A stretch of 64,000 nucleotides of DNA from Archilochus colubris (taxonomy: Eukaryota > Chordata > Aves > Apodiformes > Trochilidae): NCBI GenBank assembly GCA_023079485.1, contig CM041083.1:105911054-105975053 (forward strand), read 5' to 3'. Made by a program: the position numbers and the translations under genes. Shown in pieces: positions 13,849 through 28,548 of the stretch (position 1 is its first letter; each line of letters opens with the position of its first letter). The notes beneath the pieces were generated by a model that did not search any database, was not told the DNA's origin, and saw only the letters and a list, made by a program, of their open reading frames with translations.

Positions 13849-16216
13849 ATAGTCTTCTTCTCTTGTGAGCCCAGATGAACTGCATTAGGCAGACATGGGA
13901 ACTGTTAACTTCAGCTCTTTGACTAGAAACACCATAAGAGATAGTAGAATAAACAAATCTCTGCAGTGCATCTGTATAGCTAACAAAGTCTTATGTTGAG
14001 TGCTTACTCTAATCCTTAAACTCACAGGATCCATGCTTTTTCTAAAAAAAATTTTAATCTGAAATTGGTTACATTTTTAGCAATAGAATTATAGCAGTCT
14101 GTATACTCAAAGTTGCATTCCAGTACAGCAATGTAATACTGACCTTATACCAGCCTGTATTCCACTGATCCAAATTCATCCCTTCAGTTGTTTTATTGCC
14201 ATCTGCATGCTAGCATACACATTTTTTGTCTAGCAGGTATTAAGAATGAAGTGAGAAGACACTGCAAACCCAGTCTTGTAAACCATCCAAGAATGATGCT
14301 CTCTTGACATGAATAATTCATAACAGAAGATTTTGCATATATGAGTCCACTAAGTGCATAATTTGAGTGTGTAGCTTTATGGACTGAAGATTATTTCTTT
14401 TCATTCTATCTGTGTGAGATTATTTTCAGGGTTAACTAAGAGTGAAGGCTTTTACTCCCTCAGGCCTTTAAGCAGGTATTTGAATTATTTTGCACATGAC
14501 ACCTTTAGCTGGCTCAGGAGCTAGACTCAGTGCAAAAATACAAACTGCATTAGAAATCCCTCTAATGCAGATGGTTACTACATAAAAAGCAAAGCACATT
14601 TTCACATGATAATAATTTTAGAAAATCTGGGATGGGAGAGAGTTTATAAACAAATATGGCCTCTTAGGCATCTTTTAAAAACAAAATACCAAAACATTAA
14701 TTACCATAAAATTCACCCAAGCTGAGCAATGACCACAACTGTTCTCACATTATATCACAAAATATAGACATGTTCAGAAGCAGAGTTGGACACAACAAGT
14801 GACAAGTTCATGGAAAGTAAATGGGGAATGGTTCAAGAAATCTCTCCCTCTACAGACACTACATTAAAGAAAACTGCAGTCCCCAAATTGGAGCATTTCC
14901 CCTGACAAAGAAGAAATACAATCTGTGGAAACTCATCAGATTTTCTGACTGGCAGCTATTATCTTCAAAACCATAATGAAAATAGCACTTCTGAGAATAG
15001 GCAGTTCCTATGAATTTTATTTTTAAATGATAAGTTATTTTCCCACTGAAGTCTATAATAGGCCTATATTCTAAGTGAAAATTTGAGAGTCTAGAGGAGC
15101 TTCAATTACTCCAAATGTTTTCAGATATTTTGCAAAAGCGAAGAAGGGATCTAACAACCTTAGGTCATTGATGAAGAAATGGGCAAAGGGAGAAAAGAGA
15201 GTAAGGACATCCACAAAGCCATCTGGTGTCTGAAGCCTACCTTCCCCCATCACCTCTTTACACCAGGCTGCACACTGAAGTCAATGATGAAATGAAGGTC
15301 AGTGATGAACAAAAAGAAACAGATGAAAACATAAACCAACAATTTCAAGCCATGCAAGAGACGTGAAGGGAGAATAACATATTTTGCATGTTTCTCCTCA
15401 ATAACTGGAAATGACACTGTCTCTTCACTCTTGTGCCTCACAGACTGCCCATACAGTTTAGAGAAAAGCAGACTGCAAATGACTCAACACCCTTATTTTA
15501 TGTCTACTGGAACCATTATTGAGTTTTTTGGTGTTGTGACAGTTTTTCTCTTCTAAGAGTTCCTGATTTGTATTCTTATTCCAATAAGTTGACACTTTAT
15601 TACTTCATTTCTGTTAGAAATAATATCTAGCAATGTGTAATCACCTAAAACTTACAGACACTGTAGAGATACAAATTAATACTATGTGGACTATGCTCTA
15701 GACAGAAAACTAAATGGCTGGAATCTTCTACAGGAAAAAAAACAAACCAAAACAAACAACCCAAACATACAAAGCCAGAGGGACTTGGTGAGGGTAATAG
15801 ATAAATTTAAAAATAAATCTGTAGATACTTCAAATCTCAAGTAATCCCCCAAACTAATTATGTAATAAAGCACAAATAACGTGAACCTTACTTATGCTAA
15901 AGCAAGATCAGAATCCTCTTAGGGAATACTACATAGCCAACATCAAGAAAATCTTTACCTAGTTTCAACCTAAATGAAAACTGTTTTCTCTGATGGTCAG
16001 GGCACCAGACATGAAGGTGACCAATTGCAGTTCCATGGAACTGCTGGCAGAAATAATACATCTATGAACCCACTGTTACATTTGTTTTATTTTGCTGGGT
16101 GGGATGAGATTGAAAGAACTTACTTCCCAAACTGTAACTGGCTGAGAACAGCTTTTCCTCTGTCTTCAAGTCCAAAAGCATGCAAGTGCAAGACACAAGA
16201 GAATTTTCTGTAGTAG
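13849..16216. other. intergenic, nothing recognised
   Basis: AT-rich DNA between two CR1 fragments, with short open frames only. Confidence 0.7.
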
Positions 16217-16437
16217 CAGTAGTACAGATTTAGGTTAGACATTAGGAAGGAATTCTTTAACGTGAGCGTGGTGAGAAACTGAACAGGTTGCTGAGGGATA
16301 TTGTGGATACCTCATCCCTGGAAGTGTTCAAGGCCAGGTTGGATGTGGTCTAGTGGTAGGCATCCATATCCATGCAGGGGGGTTGGAACTAGATGATCTT
16401 TGAGGTTCCTTCCAACCAAAGGCATTCTATGATTCCA
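16217..16437 (+). mobile_element. short CR1 fragment, plus orientation
   Basis: It contains TTAGACATTAGGAAGGAATT, the block GAAGTGTTCAAGGCCAGGTT, and GGTTGGAACTAGATGATCTT. It ends with the tail CATTCTATGATTCCATG, a clear avian CR1 3' terminus. Confidence 0.9.
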
Positions 16438-19400
16438 TGTGTATTTTGGAAGAAGTGAAGTCCCTAGATGGCAGCTGTGTTCAAGAGCTCAAAGGCAAGA
16501 TTTTGTCATTGGACACCTACTACGATGACTTGTAAGCAGAAAACCTCAGCTCATATATGTGTTCTTTCCTTCTTAGCTCACATATGTTGAAAATCTGAAC
16601 CATTTTTTCAGTAAAATATCAGATAATGCACTGAATCGATTCATAACATGAATCATTAATAAACCCTGTCAAAAGAGTCAATGGTTGTTTGTCTCCAAAG
16701 AATAAAGAGAAGAAAATGAACTGTCTGAAACACTGGGTAAAAACCAAACCTTCAGACACAATTGGTCAGTCATTGAGGAATCTAGAGGAGCACATGAAAG
16801 AGGATGCTCAGAAACTGTGAATTGGACAGCAGGAGGGAAAACACATGGGGCTTCACAAAGCTCAGGACTCACAGAGAGGAGCCATGGTGGGCAGGGATGG
16901 CAGAATCTTATTTGCCTCCTCAAAGGCATCTGAGTGGAAGAAGGGATTTAGGCAAGGAATTAGAAGCTGCAAAGACTCTCTGCTACATGCATGTACAAGC
17001 CAGACACTCTGCCCCAAGAGGAAGAGGACTGTCAAATAAGTATTCAATTACCTAAAATTAGAACCAGTTATATGGCTAACTTGTTATTCCGCAAGCTGCT
17101 GCCTTAGGACATGCATGATACTGAGAAGATTCATTTCTATTCATGTACTTTAGCCTACCAAGCAAAATTTTAATAAATAAATGTTGTGGCCCTGACTTTA
17201 CCTATGCTTTTATGCACATTTGGAAAAATCAGTTTGCCATACTGCATGGATAGAAGCTTATTTGAATCTGAATGCACTGAAAAACTGTGCAAGACCAAGG
17301 GATGAAGAAAATAACTAGAAATTCATGAAAGCACTGGTAAAGGGAGAAAATTAATATAACTAAGCTTTCTGCATGCTGTTCACAAACCTTTGTAACTGGA
17401 AATACCCATGTCTTTTAAGGAATAAAAACCCACCATGGAGACTACAAGTCAAAAGATTTTATGAGAATGATTAAAAGGCTTTTCTTCTCTTCACATCTGG
17501 CTTGGCCTGTGTTGTAGACTTCATGCTGTTCAACTAAGTGTAAAAATATGGAGACAGAATTGCTTAAAAATCAAGTAAATATACTATTAAGTCTAGGACA
17601 ATAACTGGTATGTCTTTGAGATTACCACAGAAGTTGCTTATTCATGTCTATGTATCTTTTGGTTTTTACCTATTTTCCTTAGCAACAAAACCCCCCAAAT
17701 TTAAGCCCTCATACATTAAGTTCCCCAAACCTGTCCTTGCCATTTCATCTAAGGGCAATGAGTGTGCCAGCACTACTCAACCTGGGGCTGATGGATTGGA
17801 GCATTTATTTTAAGATGGTCATGTAAGCTGTCAGAGTGCCCTGCATGCTGGTACGTCAATAATGCAATATATAAGATAGCAGAGGGAACCTGAGACATGG
17901 CAATATTGTGTAAGAAGTTCAAATGAACTTTCTGTACAAAACATATAGTAATAAAGTCATTAAAGATCTATCTGCAAGACATCTGAGAAGTGACGACCAT
18001 TAGCCATCTGGGCAGTGCAAAATGCAGACTGAATAAGCAAAATATACCCACTGTGAACATGGTTCTGTTAGTAGAAAACTAAAATAATATGAATGAAAGT
18101 GGACAGAAAAGCACTTTTAAGTGTTTTCAAAAGGCCTAGCCTGTCCTATAACCCAGAATGTATAGATAGGATTCACCAAAATCATCTTCTATTCCACCCT
18201 TCTCAAAAAGCCATTTAATTAGATAGTGCCTTCAGTGCTTGTGTAAAGAGCCTTCCCCTGCAGATGGTTTCACATTTTGTTCACAGGCCTCATATCCTGT
18301 TCTGGAGCTTTTGTGCAAATTTCTTTCCAAGAGGTATTTTAAATTTTTTAAACAGCCTTTACCTTTTTCTCCAGAAAAAGAAAATTTAAAAAATCCTTCA
18401 TGATCATCCATCTGCCCTGCCATCCCATGCCCACAAAAATAAAAAAAAAAAAAAAGGAAAAGAAGAAATAAAAAAAAGGGTGGGGAAAAGGTATCTCTGC
18501 TCTCAGTGCTTCTAAGAGGAGCTGTTTGCCTAGGAAACTTAGAGGCAGGTGACAGTTACCTACATCTCTGAATTAAAATTTTTATCTGAAAAGCAAACCA
18601 ACTGCCGGGTTTCATTAATTTGTGTTATTATGTAAATGTCTCTTCTGTTTAGGAAAAGAATGGTTTGATACCATCTGTGCATTTCCCCCTTTCTGGAATA
18701 TAATTTACCCCTTGCATTGCTCTCCACCCTGAAAGCAGCAGGAAGATTTCAGTGCTTCCTCTATCTTAATGGCTTGATCTCTGTAAAGGAGGGAGGATTA
18801 GATGTTGAATTTTCTGCTTCATGTGAACAGTTTGCAAAAGATGCACAATGAAAATGTCTCACAGGTAGGCAACTGAGAACCTCCTCTCTGCTTCTGACTC
18901 CAGGAGCCCTCTACAGGTTAGGGTCTCCAGCAGGAGATATGGCCTCCTGCCTCCTCAGCCAGCCTTACCCTGCTGCTGCCAGCTACCAAACACACCCCCT
19001 GCTGCCAAACATTTCTGCACAGGATCCTTTTTCATACTCACTGCCTTCTCTGGGGATGCTCAAGTGGGAGATTAAAACTGTGCCTGTGGTTGAAAGTGTG
19101 TGGGGGGATCATCTCTGGGCTGGCAGACACGGAGGGTACCCAGAGGTTGGCATCGCACATTTGGGTTTCCCTTTACCTCATAGAAATCTCTGTTTACCTG
19201 GCTGACATTGCCCTTCCTGACTCAATGGAGTTACAGCACACCAGGTGTGCTGCCCTCCTCAGCTAGGGGTGGCCAAAGGGACACCAGGAGGGCAGGGAAA
19301 AAATACACACAGTAGACCCAAGGGGACATCAGCAGGTGATCTAAGGCTGGAAGAGGCAACCTGATGGGCTCCAGCCTGCCTGACAGGCTGTAGAGGCACC

Positions 19401-22400
19401 TCTGGGACACCAGCCTCATGCCAGCATGGTGCCCATGGGTGCTTGTCCCTCCCCAGGCTGGGGTCAAAGGGTTCTGTGCCCAGCAGAGCACACAAAAACC
19501 AGGAGTGCCCTCTCTGAGGGCTCTGCCCAACCCCTCTGGGAGTCTCTGCATCACCATTTGTTGGAGGAAGAGGGTTACAGAGCTACACAATTAATATGCA
19601 TCTTCTCCTATCAGGAGTGGGAGAAAGTGAAAGGTATCCAGGGGGAGCCAGTTGAGATGTAAAGAAAAATTTGAAAGCTTAATTTGTCTAAGGGGCTGCA
19701 GGGACTAACATGGTATCACTGATTTTTATTTTTTAATTTATTTTTTTTTTAAGTGAAACTCATTTTTAATTTCAATAGGGAATTTGAATTTTGCTTCAAA
19801 ACAGATACTACATTATTTCCACCCTATAAATTAACTTGCTCTCTCTCCTTTTATTTTAGAACTCTCACTGCCCAAGAAAAGTATACATTTCATAGATCAG
19901 AAAAAAAAAAAAAAAAGAAAAAAAGCAGGCTTTTAAATACGGAAAGCCAGTGGAGGAGAAAAAGAAGACCATATGGCCTAGATAGTATTGCTGCTTATTG
20001 TACAATGTGCAAAGACAGGATTTTATGCTCTGTTGTTGTGCCTGAATAACACAAGGACATTTGTTAATGCAGAGCCTATTCCACTTGAAAGACCTACTCA
20101 GCCTTTGTCAAATAAAAAATAATTTCCAGTTTTAAAGCAAAAGGCACAATAAAATAGTTTTCTTACTTGTGCAACTACTGAGATGAAAAAAGTTATAGAT
20201 TAACATAAACAATAAGGGATAAATTGTCTTTGCTCCAGCAATTACAAATAGGCTGCTCATATTTCTCTTAGCACCTGCTAACAGCTTTTCGGAATTCCGT
20301 TCTAACATTTACAACACACACACCATTGCACAATATTTACATTTCAAACAAGAAGAGAAAGCTTCCTGCTCTCAAAAATCGTTGCTGCTGATAAAGCCAC
20401 TTAAAATAATACTTTACCTCTCAATCTTAGACTCACCAAAAGCATAATTTCACCACTTATTACCCACATAAAAGAACATGCAGGCTGTAAAGATAAGTAC
20501 CCCAAAGGCAGAAAATTTAGTAATTAAAGACCGTGTCACAATACACCTTAACCTTCATCACTTACAACAAACATTGGCCTGTAATTAGCTGTATTATTGT
20601 AGCACTGTAGTACAAAGGATTTTACAGGCAGAGGAAGAGAAAGCCACTGCCCCAAACTGAACCAGCTGCAGCTAATTCAAGGGCTGTGGCCGACAAGTCC
20701 CACTCAGTCTTTTCTTCCAAGGCATACATCTTTCATCTGCCACCTGGATCACATTAAACTAATCAGCACAGACCAAGCAGGGAAGGTGCAGGCAACCTCC
20801 TGGCCTTGTGTGCACAGATTTCCTGGCACACGTCTGCCTAGGGAGGACATGGTCAGACCTCCAAAGCAGTGGAGCTACCTTGGGAACAGTCCTTGTGTTT
20901 AGGAAACAGGAGACAAAAAGTCTCTGTCCCATACTTACTGCAAAGAAAACGTCAGTGCTAAGAACTTCTTCTTTGGAGATGACCTTTCTCAGCTGTGTGT
21001 GTCTCTTGTCAGATCCACCCACAAGATGATTTTCTAAGTCAGAGAGATTTATCTGAGTCTGTGGTCTTGCTCAGGTCACATAGCCCCTAATTAAATGCTA
21101 GTAACCTAATAAATGGGCCAAATGCTGATCCCTGCTGCCATTGCTTCCTCTTTTTTTCAGCAGTACAAGGAGTCTGTGAAGCTTCTGGATCTTCTTCCCA
21201 GTCCCAAGGACTTTCCACCCTGAGGTGACATAAACAAAGCTGCTCTGTGTCATTGTGGAGGAAACCCACCCAAACAGCCTCTGGGTTCCTTGCAGGGGCT
21301 GCCTGACCACTTCCCCTCATTTGCCTGTGAGGGAGGAAAACTCTGCATTTTCCTGCTCTTTCCCTGTGGCTGTGTCATCCTTGCTCTGCATAAAACTTGG
21401 ACAGATGGGGGAATCTGGAATATTTCAAAATATACTTGATAAGTGTTTCCAGTCATAATGGTGACTTTAACAGTTCTGGGCCCAAACCTCTCTGCTGTGT
21501 GACTTTGCTAAGAGGAATGAACTGATCTTGCTCTGCTTACAAAGGGATTACATTGACCTCATGTGGCTTTACTGTTATATCCATAGGGCTGGACTCCTTA
21601 ATCAGAAAACAGGGTTGCATTTATTGTTACTATGTAGTACTAGAAAAAGCATTTCATTCCCTAGTCCCTCTTCGTCTGGCAATATGCTGTAGGAGCAAAG
21701 TGTTGTGGAAAATCACTTCATCAGGAAGGAATCAAACTCTGTTGCGAAATTTTCCTAAAAGTAATCCCATAATCTGGCAGTTCTTTGAAGAAGTCGTGCA
21801 TCTGTAATGTGCAGACATCTTATTGCTAGGGAACAAAGCTTGCCTGTAATGATTATTTTATGTTAAATTTAAGCTAGAACAAGACTACTGTAACTGTTGC
21901 TTCTGCATGATGCTGCCTTCACACTTGGATTTCAAAGGACTGTAATATTAAATTGTTTTAAAACAGTATTTATTGTTTCCAAAAATAATGCTGCCATCCT
22001 CAGATTTTAAAGGCTGCTGGCTGTGCTTTGTCTTCTGAGACTTTGACAGCTTTTCCATCACAGAGCCTGCTGAGCAGCATATGGAGTGGGTACTATCATC
22101 TTCAGCCAGCTGAAATGGCAAGTGAGGTGGAATTTTGACTCTACACAGATAAGCAACCAATACCCAGGCAAGTTATCTCCATCAATATGGTTTTGGTGGA
22201 GGTGTCAGCAAACCTTGCATGCTACTCAGTTCCTGAAATAATTTGAAACCTCCCCCCAGGTTTCTGATAGACCAAATACCCAAAGGTATTGGATAACTAT
22301 CAGGGGAATGGGTATATGTGTAAGAGAAGACGTGTTACACCCAACCTCCTTCTGTAGTTTGAAATGAGGGAGAAAAGTGCAAGCACTAACCTTGTGATCC

Positions 22401-25400
22401 CCTGCAACTCAGAGCATTAAGGAGAGGCAGTCAGTTCTTATTCTATAATCTAATCAGTGTTATTGCCTTCCTTTTCTTCTCAGCAAGCATGAAAACCAAG
22501 GGAGAGAGGGATACTGATTTCTGAAAAGCACACTAGAGTGAGAAAGCTACTTCATGCCTGTCTGAATGTAACTGGATTTGCCAACATGGCTTTAACCACT
22601 GGAGCTATTTCTGTACATGTGAAAGTATAAACCTAATTTAGGTCAGTGAATGAAATTTCCTTGTTGGTATAGCTTAGATCAGTTCTCAGAATAGAATAAG
22701 AGACTTAGGCCACTATAAATGCATCTTCATTAGGGTTTTTTTTGCTGCTACAGCTATAACAAATTGGGTTGTGTTTTTCTTTTCCATGTTCTTCAATGAT
22801 GTTACTATGCCAGCAATGCTTTTAAGTGCAAGCCTTACTTAGGCAAGTCTTGCAGGAGTCTGTCAAACAGCCCCTAGCAAAAGCAAACAAGCTCTCACTA
22901 GCTGGATGTGTAGGCAAACCCAAATCAAGAAGAGAACTGGCTGGCTTATAGTATGCATCAGGCTCCTGTGATTTAGGTCACTTGACATTCAATATGTTAG
23001 ATACTCAGGTAAATGAAAAAACCCATGGCCACATGGACTGTGGTGAAAAGCAGCTAAGCAGCATGCTTGTAAGTTGAAAATTCTCCCCTGGAGTCACAAA
23101 AATGTATGTGCCAAACACTTATCTTTTAGTAGTTCAGGTCCTGAGTAAGAAATTATTTACGTTCTTTGAAGCATTTTCCTGGAATCCAACTGAAATCAGA
23201 AGGAAATTTTAGGGTCCATTTTCCTGGCACTGAAAAGGTGCACCATGTTTTCCACTCCATAGCTCCAAGCACTGCTCCACAGCAGACCAGGTCTTCATGG
23301 TTGTAGAGCTGGGACTGTCTGTGTAGCAGCAGGTGAAACCTCAGTTTTCAACCTAGCTCTGTCAAGAGACCTTCCATCATCACTGGCATTAAAAAGTGAT
23401 TCTCCCCCAGAAATGACAGCTGAAAACACCTGAAAGTAGGTGCAGTAACTTCATGAAATTGTATTTTCTGTTGTCTGACACAGTGGTCCTCTTCTGGCCA
23501 AGTCACTAAAACAGGTCTCTGCTGGAGACAATAAACTAGATTTTACCCTCTCCTGATGTAACAAGGTCCTCTGTGGTGTTGCCACCACCAAGCTGTTTGA
23601 GATGAATGACTTGGACCTGCTATCACTATTCTCAGAAGTTACACCTTGCCAGTGGTTTTCTTGCTCCACATTAGGTAGTCTGCAAGCAGTCTTTAGCTCA
23701 ACCCACATCCAGTGGGGAGCTCTCTCCCAGCACCTTTAGGGATTGTAGTTTGCAAACCTTCGCTTTGTTTTTTGTTCTTTGAACAATTAATTTGCATGCT
23801 ACCAGTGAGAACATGTGAGAAACCAGTGAGGTGTAGGTTATTACATAGCAAATTATCTTGGTAGCTCTGAGCTCAGATCAGGTTTAACCTGGCTAAAAGC
23901 TATGTATGACTGTGCTTAGCCCCATGGTGGATGGGTTTCTGTTGTTGTGTGGCTCAGCAGCAGCCCTGCAGCCCAAGGGAAGTGTCAGTACCTGCAGCTG
24001 GGAAAGAGGACCGTGGCAAGAGAGGCTGCACTGCAATCCTGAAGCACCACTGGTACCAAGATGGTATCACTAGCTTACTTTAAACTAGCTGGTGTTGCCA
24101 GTATGTTCATCTTCTCTCTCCCTCAAGTCTTTGCACGTCCCTACCAATACTAGAAAGTGAAATTTCTAAACTGCTGTGAGCAATTTGGAGACTGACTCAA
24201 GCGCTCACATTCCTGTCCAGTTCTCAAATATTCCGTCAGTGTTGTCCATGAATTTCCATCCAGAAACTCTCCAGAGCCCAGCTCCCCTACCGAAGGGGAG
24301 TCCAGCTACAAAGCCCCACCTCCTGCCCCACAAGCACCGGGGATGTCTTCAGCAGGACAGTGTCAGCCTCTGTCTCTTCCTCCTCTGGGCTATGCCCCTA
24401 AGGCTCTCCCATCCATTCCTTGCACTTAATGCTGTCATGCAGTGCTCAGAACATCTGTGGCACAGACTTAAATAATATCAATCTACTGATTTTTAAAGTC
24501 AGACCAACAGGAATCTAATATAAAATTTGGAATAAAGTTGTAAGTATGGAACTTAGCCTCACCAACGTCCTTATGTGGATAATATCCATTACTTCACACT
24601 GAGCTTTGGAAACAGGCTTATACAAATTTTTGTCCCCATGTAAATGGAAGCATTAGTTCTGAATTATTTTATGCAGGATTTTAACATTTATGCTCTTTAA
24701 TGCCTCTGACCTTCTTGACTTCCAGGCAGCTGTTTAGTGTCCCATTGGATCTGCTCCAGCTGGAGCTGAATTCAGATGTCACACTGGGGGCTCTCCTTTC
24801 TGACATCAGCTATTATTCTTTTAAAAGTGCAAAGAAATAAAACTATAAATTAAAAGAATCAAGAGGAAACGTGCAGAATTTTTTGAGGGGTTAATTTCTG
24901 TTTGTTTGTGGGTTTTTTTAATTCATCAAAGGCAGCTGAGTCCTTCTTGTGCTTCCATGCTCTGCACTTGTTCCAGCAGGAAGTTAATGAGAATGGAAAA
25001 CATTGGTCTTCATTATTTTAGTGTATCCCCAAATTTGTGTATTGGTTCACTGGAAGAGAAAAAGGAGATGGACATTTCATTGCATTGAATTAACTTAATA
25101 ATATGCCCAAGCCTGATTGTGAAATTTAATCCCTGATACGTATTTCAAAACTTTCCACAATTAACAATTTCATCAAAGCCCCTTCCCCTTCCCTGCCTGT
25201 CAAATCAGAGCTGTACCCACAAGACATCTTTTGTTTATTAAAGTAGCTGCATACAAAGGCCAGTTTTGTGGCTCAGTTTCAATAGTACTTCATGGGTTTG
25301 CTGCTGAAGTTACTTATTAAAAGCTCTTTGTAGGCAAAAGTGGATCATATATGTGAGACTTCAGTAGGATGTGGTCAATACCTATGCAAATTTGAAGTAA

Positions 25401-27460
25401 TTTCTGATATGAATGATATCCTGGTGATGTCAGATTTAGCCACTGCCCAACTGCCAGACATTGCAGAATGACCCACTTTTTAGTGCTTAGCTGTGTATGT
25501 CTTTGTGCCTCTTAAGTGTATGTCTCTCTCTTTCTTGGTTACACAGCAGCCATTTTTTTGCCAGTCTGACTGTCAGAAAATTGAAGAAAACAGAATAAGA
25601 AATACAGAAGTGAATTGTTTTAAAGTTTCATATTTTTGTGACATGTTTTCAATTAGAATACAATATTAAAAGCTTGCTCATTAACATGTGTTGCTTGACA
25701 GAGAAAATTTAAGTTTAAATAACTGAATTTCAGTTGTCTTCTTGTCCCTAATTTCACCTCCAGTTTTGTACATGAAAAATCTTAGAGTGGCAGTATATAT
25801 TTTAATTATTTCTGAGCAGACAGGCATATTGTGTTCATTATACTGAAAACTATATTTTTGCACAATTAAAATGGCCACTGCTTTCAGTTTGCCTGATTAT
25901 AATGTCTACCATATGACTTCCCTCTTCCCTTAGCTCCAATTGTTCCCACTCTATTGGAACAACCGGCTTCTTTTTCTGCCTGCAGGAAAACATAGTTGAG
26001 CACAACTAATATTTCAGAGAATAGTAATTTTCAAATGTAATATCTGGGAGGAATCATGGAGATGGTTGAAACTCAAAGTAGTTTTGTAGCACTCAGACAC
26101 AAAAGTATAGTATAATAAGGATGAAAACTTTGCACTGGTTTAACTTAGGTTTGGGATGCTTGAGTTTAAATACCATCCAGACATCTGGAATCTCATCAGT
26201 TTATGGTCATTGGCTGCAATATGACAAAGGACTTCCCTTTATCCCACTGGAGCTATCAAACACATGTAGTGAGGTTTCAGTCAAAATTACTGTATGAAAC
26301 TGTACTTCTATTGCCCAAGATTAAATCTCTTTTGCACAAGACCCTCTTACACTCTCGGGTACTGTAAAATAGATTTGCGAGTCCAAACAATGCTACTTTC
26401 ATCTCCAGCAATCATCGGTCTGCCCCAGGCTCTGGGAGCACAAGCATTTATTAAAACACCATGTTTATAGCACCACTTGTTATGAACCTGATAACTATGT
26501 TTTGACTCCCCTTCTGCTGATATAAGTTGTTTTGCATTTTTAGTGGGAATATCAAGCATGAACGTGTGTTTGTAGCTGCTGTTTTACTATGAAAGCATCA
26601 AGGTTTGGTGCTGCCATGGAAAAGCTATCAAGCAGGCACTGCTAGGAGAGGTGGCAATCTCCTGGTCTGCTCTTTTTGTGCTTCCACATGGAATAACAGT
26701 GCACTCTGTTTATGCAAAATGGGGCAAAATTAAAATGTTTATGCAAAATTACGGCTACGGCTGAATGCTTGCTTACACTTCTAGCCTAGGCATGTCCTAA
26801 GCATGTCCTCTGTTTTCAGAGGATGTGGGGGAGGACAATTGGTTTGCTTCTATTTGGGTGACCTATACTAGTGAAAACTTTTCACCTAATTATACCCTCT
26901 TTGCCTTGAGGCCTAAGCAGTTGTGACCATATCACACAGGATTTGATCTTTGCTCCAGATAGTGGTTGGTAGGCAGGTTTGCAGTTGCATGGGATGAAAA
27001 ACTTTCCCAGGTATACAAGGTCCAGAATAATGTCAGGGTGCTGAACCAAAGTTGAGTGAACAATTTCATAGCCAGATGATGAGCAGAAGCCAGGTGTTAG
27101 GACATGTTTGCTGAGGAGTCTGAACTATTCTTCTGAAGCTGGCTTTCCAAATGTCTTAAGGAGTATTTTCTCCTCCATTCACACACCTAGCAATTGGGCT
27201 GAGATACTTTGTGTAAAAGTGTTCTCCCCACCTAGACCCTATCACCTACTTCTCTTACAATGTTGAACAAATCATGTCACTTCATATCTGCTTACCCACC
27301 TGAGATGTGGCAATGCTCAAAGTGGAGTCTTGCTTGTTTTTCTGTACAAGTTATGCCATACTTTACTTTACATACACAGCACTTAGAGATGTTGATTTGA
27401 ATGAATGCTGCTGTGAAACGATGAAGGAAGGAATCCAGTTGCCACATTACAGGCTGTACG
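16438..27460. other. intergenic, nothing coding recognised
   Basis: Mostly AT-rich DNA. It holds A-rich low-complexity runs at about 18430-18480 and 19899-19925, a T-rich run at about 19725-19753, and a GC-richer patch at about 18890-19560. Open frames stay below about 120 codons and none resembles a known protein. Confidence 0.65.
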
Positions 27461-27537
27461 GAGCTGCATTTCAGAAAATGAAACATTCTCTGAATGTGGA
27501 GCTGTATTTTCTGTGTGGAGCTGCATTTCAGAAAATG
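27461..27537 (+). repeat. short direct repeat GAGCTGCATTTCAGAAAATG
   Basis: Two exact 20 bp copies at 27461-27480 and 27518-27537, with a partial third copy (GGAGCTGTATTTT) near 27498. They lie directly 5' of the degenerate CR1 fragment. Confidence 0.9.
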
Positions 27538-27768
27538 CTAGTCTGTGGCATTGGAAAGGACTGCCCAGGGAGGTGGTGGAATCACCATCCCTGAAGTATT
27601 TAAAAACCCTGTAGGTGAGGCACTTCAGGATTTTCTCTAGTGAGTAGGGTGATAAAGATATTGATATATACATATTATTTATTTTATTGGGGAGTAATGC
27701 TGATGGCTTGCTGTGGTGATCTCAAAGGTCCTTTCTAACTGTGACAATTCTGTGATTCTGTGATTTCT
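27538..27768 (+). mobile_element. degenerate CR1 fragment, plus orientation
   Basis: Recognisable by GGACTGCCCAGGGAGGTGGT, a GAAGTATTTAAAAACC block, GATCTCAAAGGTCCTTTC and the end AATTCTGTGATTCTGTGATT. It is more diverged than the other copies and contains an AT-rich insertion near 27655-27690. Confidence 0.75.
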
Positions 27769-28511
27769 TTTCTCTGAAAGCTCAAACAGAACTGATTTCT
27801 TGAAATAGCATCCAACCTTTCTCTGGTCTGAAACAAGATGTATTACAATCAGTGGTAAAAGAGGGATTTGAGCAACATTTGTTTTTTCAACAATTGTACT
27901 AAAGAGAGGGGAGCAGAAAAGCTGAAGAGCCCTATAATATACCATATATTTTTTCCTATATTCTGTTAATACATTTTCAAGCAGTAAATTTTATTATTTA
28001 TTATTTAAACAGTGACACAGGAAAACAGCTACCTCAGATTTTATAGCTGCACCATTTACAGTGCTCATCCCGCAGTTTTACATCTAATCATCCTGGAAGC
28101 ATGGCTATTTTTCTCTTCCAACTCCCAGTTATTTTCTAACTTTGATGGTGAAGCTGGGAGATTGCATTCTGGAGATCTATTCTTCAGACTGGACTTCTGT
28201 GCCAATGTCAAGCTCTTTAAAGCAACTGACAGGCTGGAAAGTTATTCCTCAGTCTCACAATGCCTGAAATAGCAAAGAACTACTCACTGCATTGCTTTCA
28301 TTTGCTCCACTCTGCCAGGAGAGACATTACCAAGCCTTACCAAGAACTGGAAGATCACTCAGCCCTGAAAGCAATGAAAGCAATGGTGATGAAGGAAGAA
28401 ACATTTAATTCATTTAGATACCTGCCTCTCCCCACACTTCTGAAAATACTTGAAAATACAGATTTCATCGAGCAAGCCCATACTAGCAAATCTCATTTAT
28501 CTTATTACACC

Positions 28512-28548
<37 letters not shown>

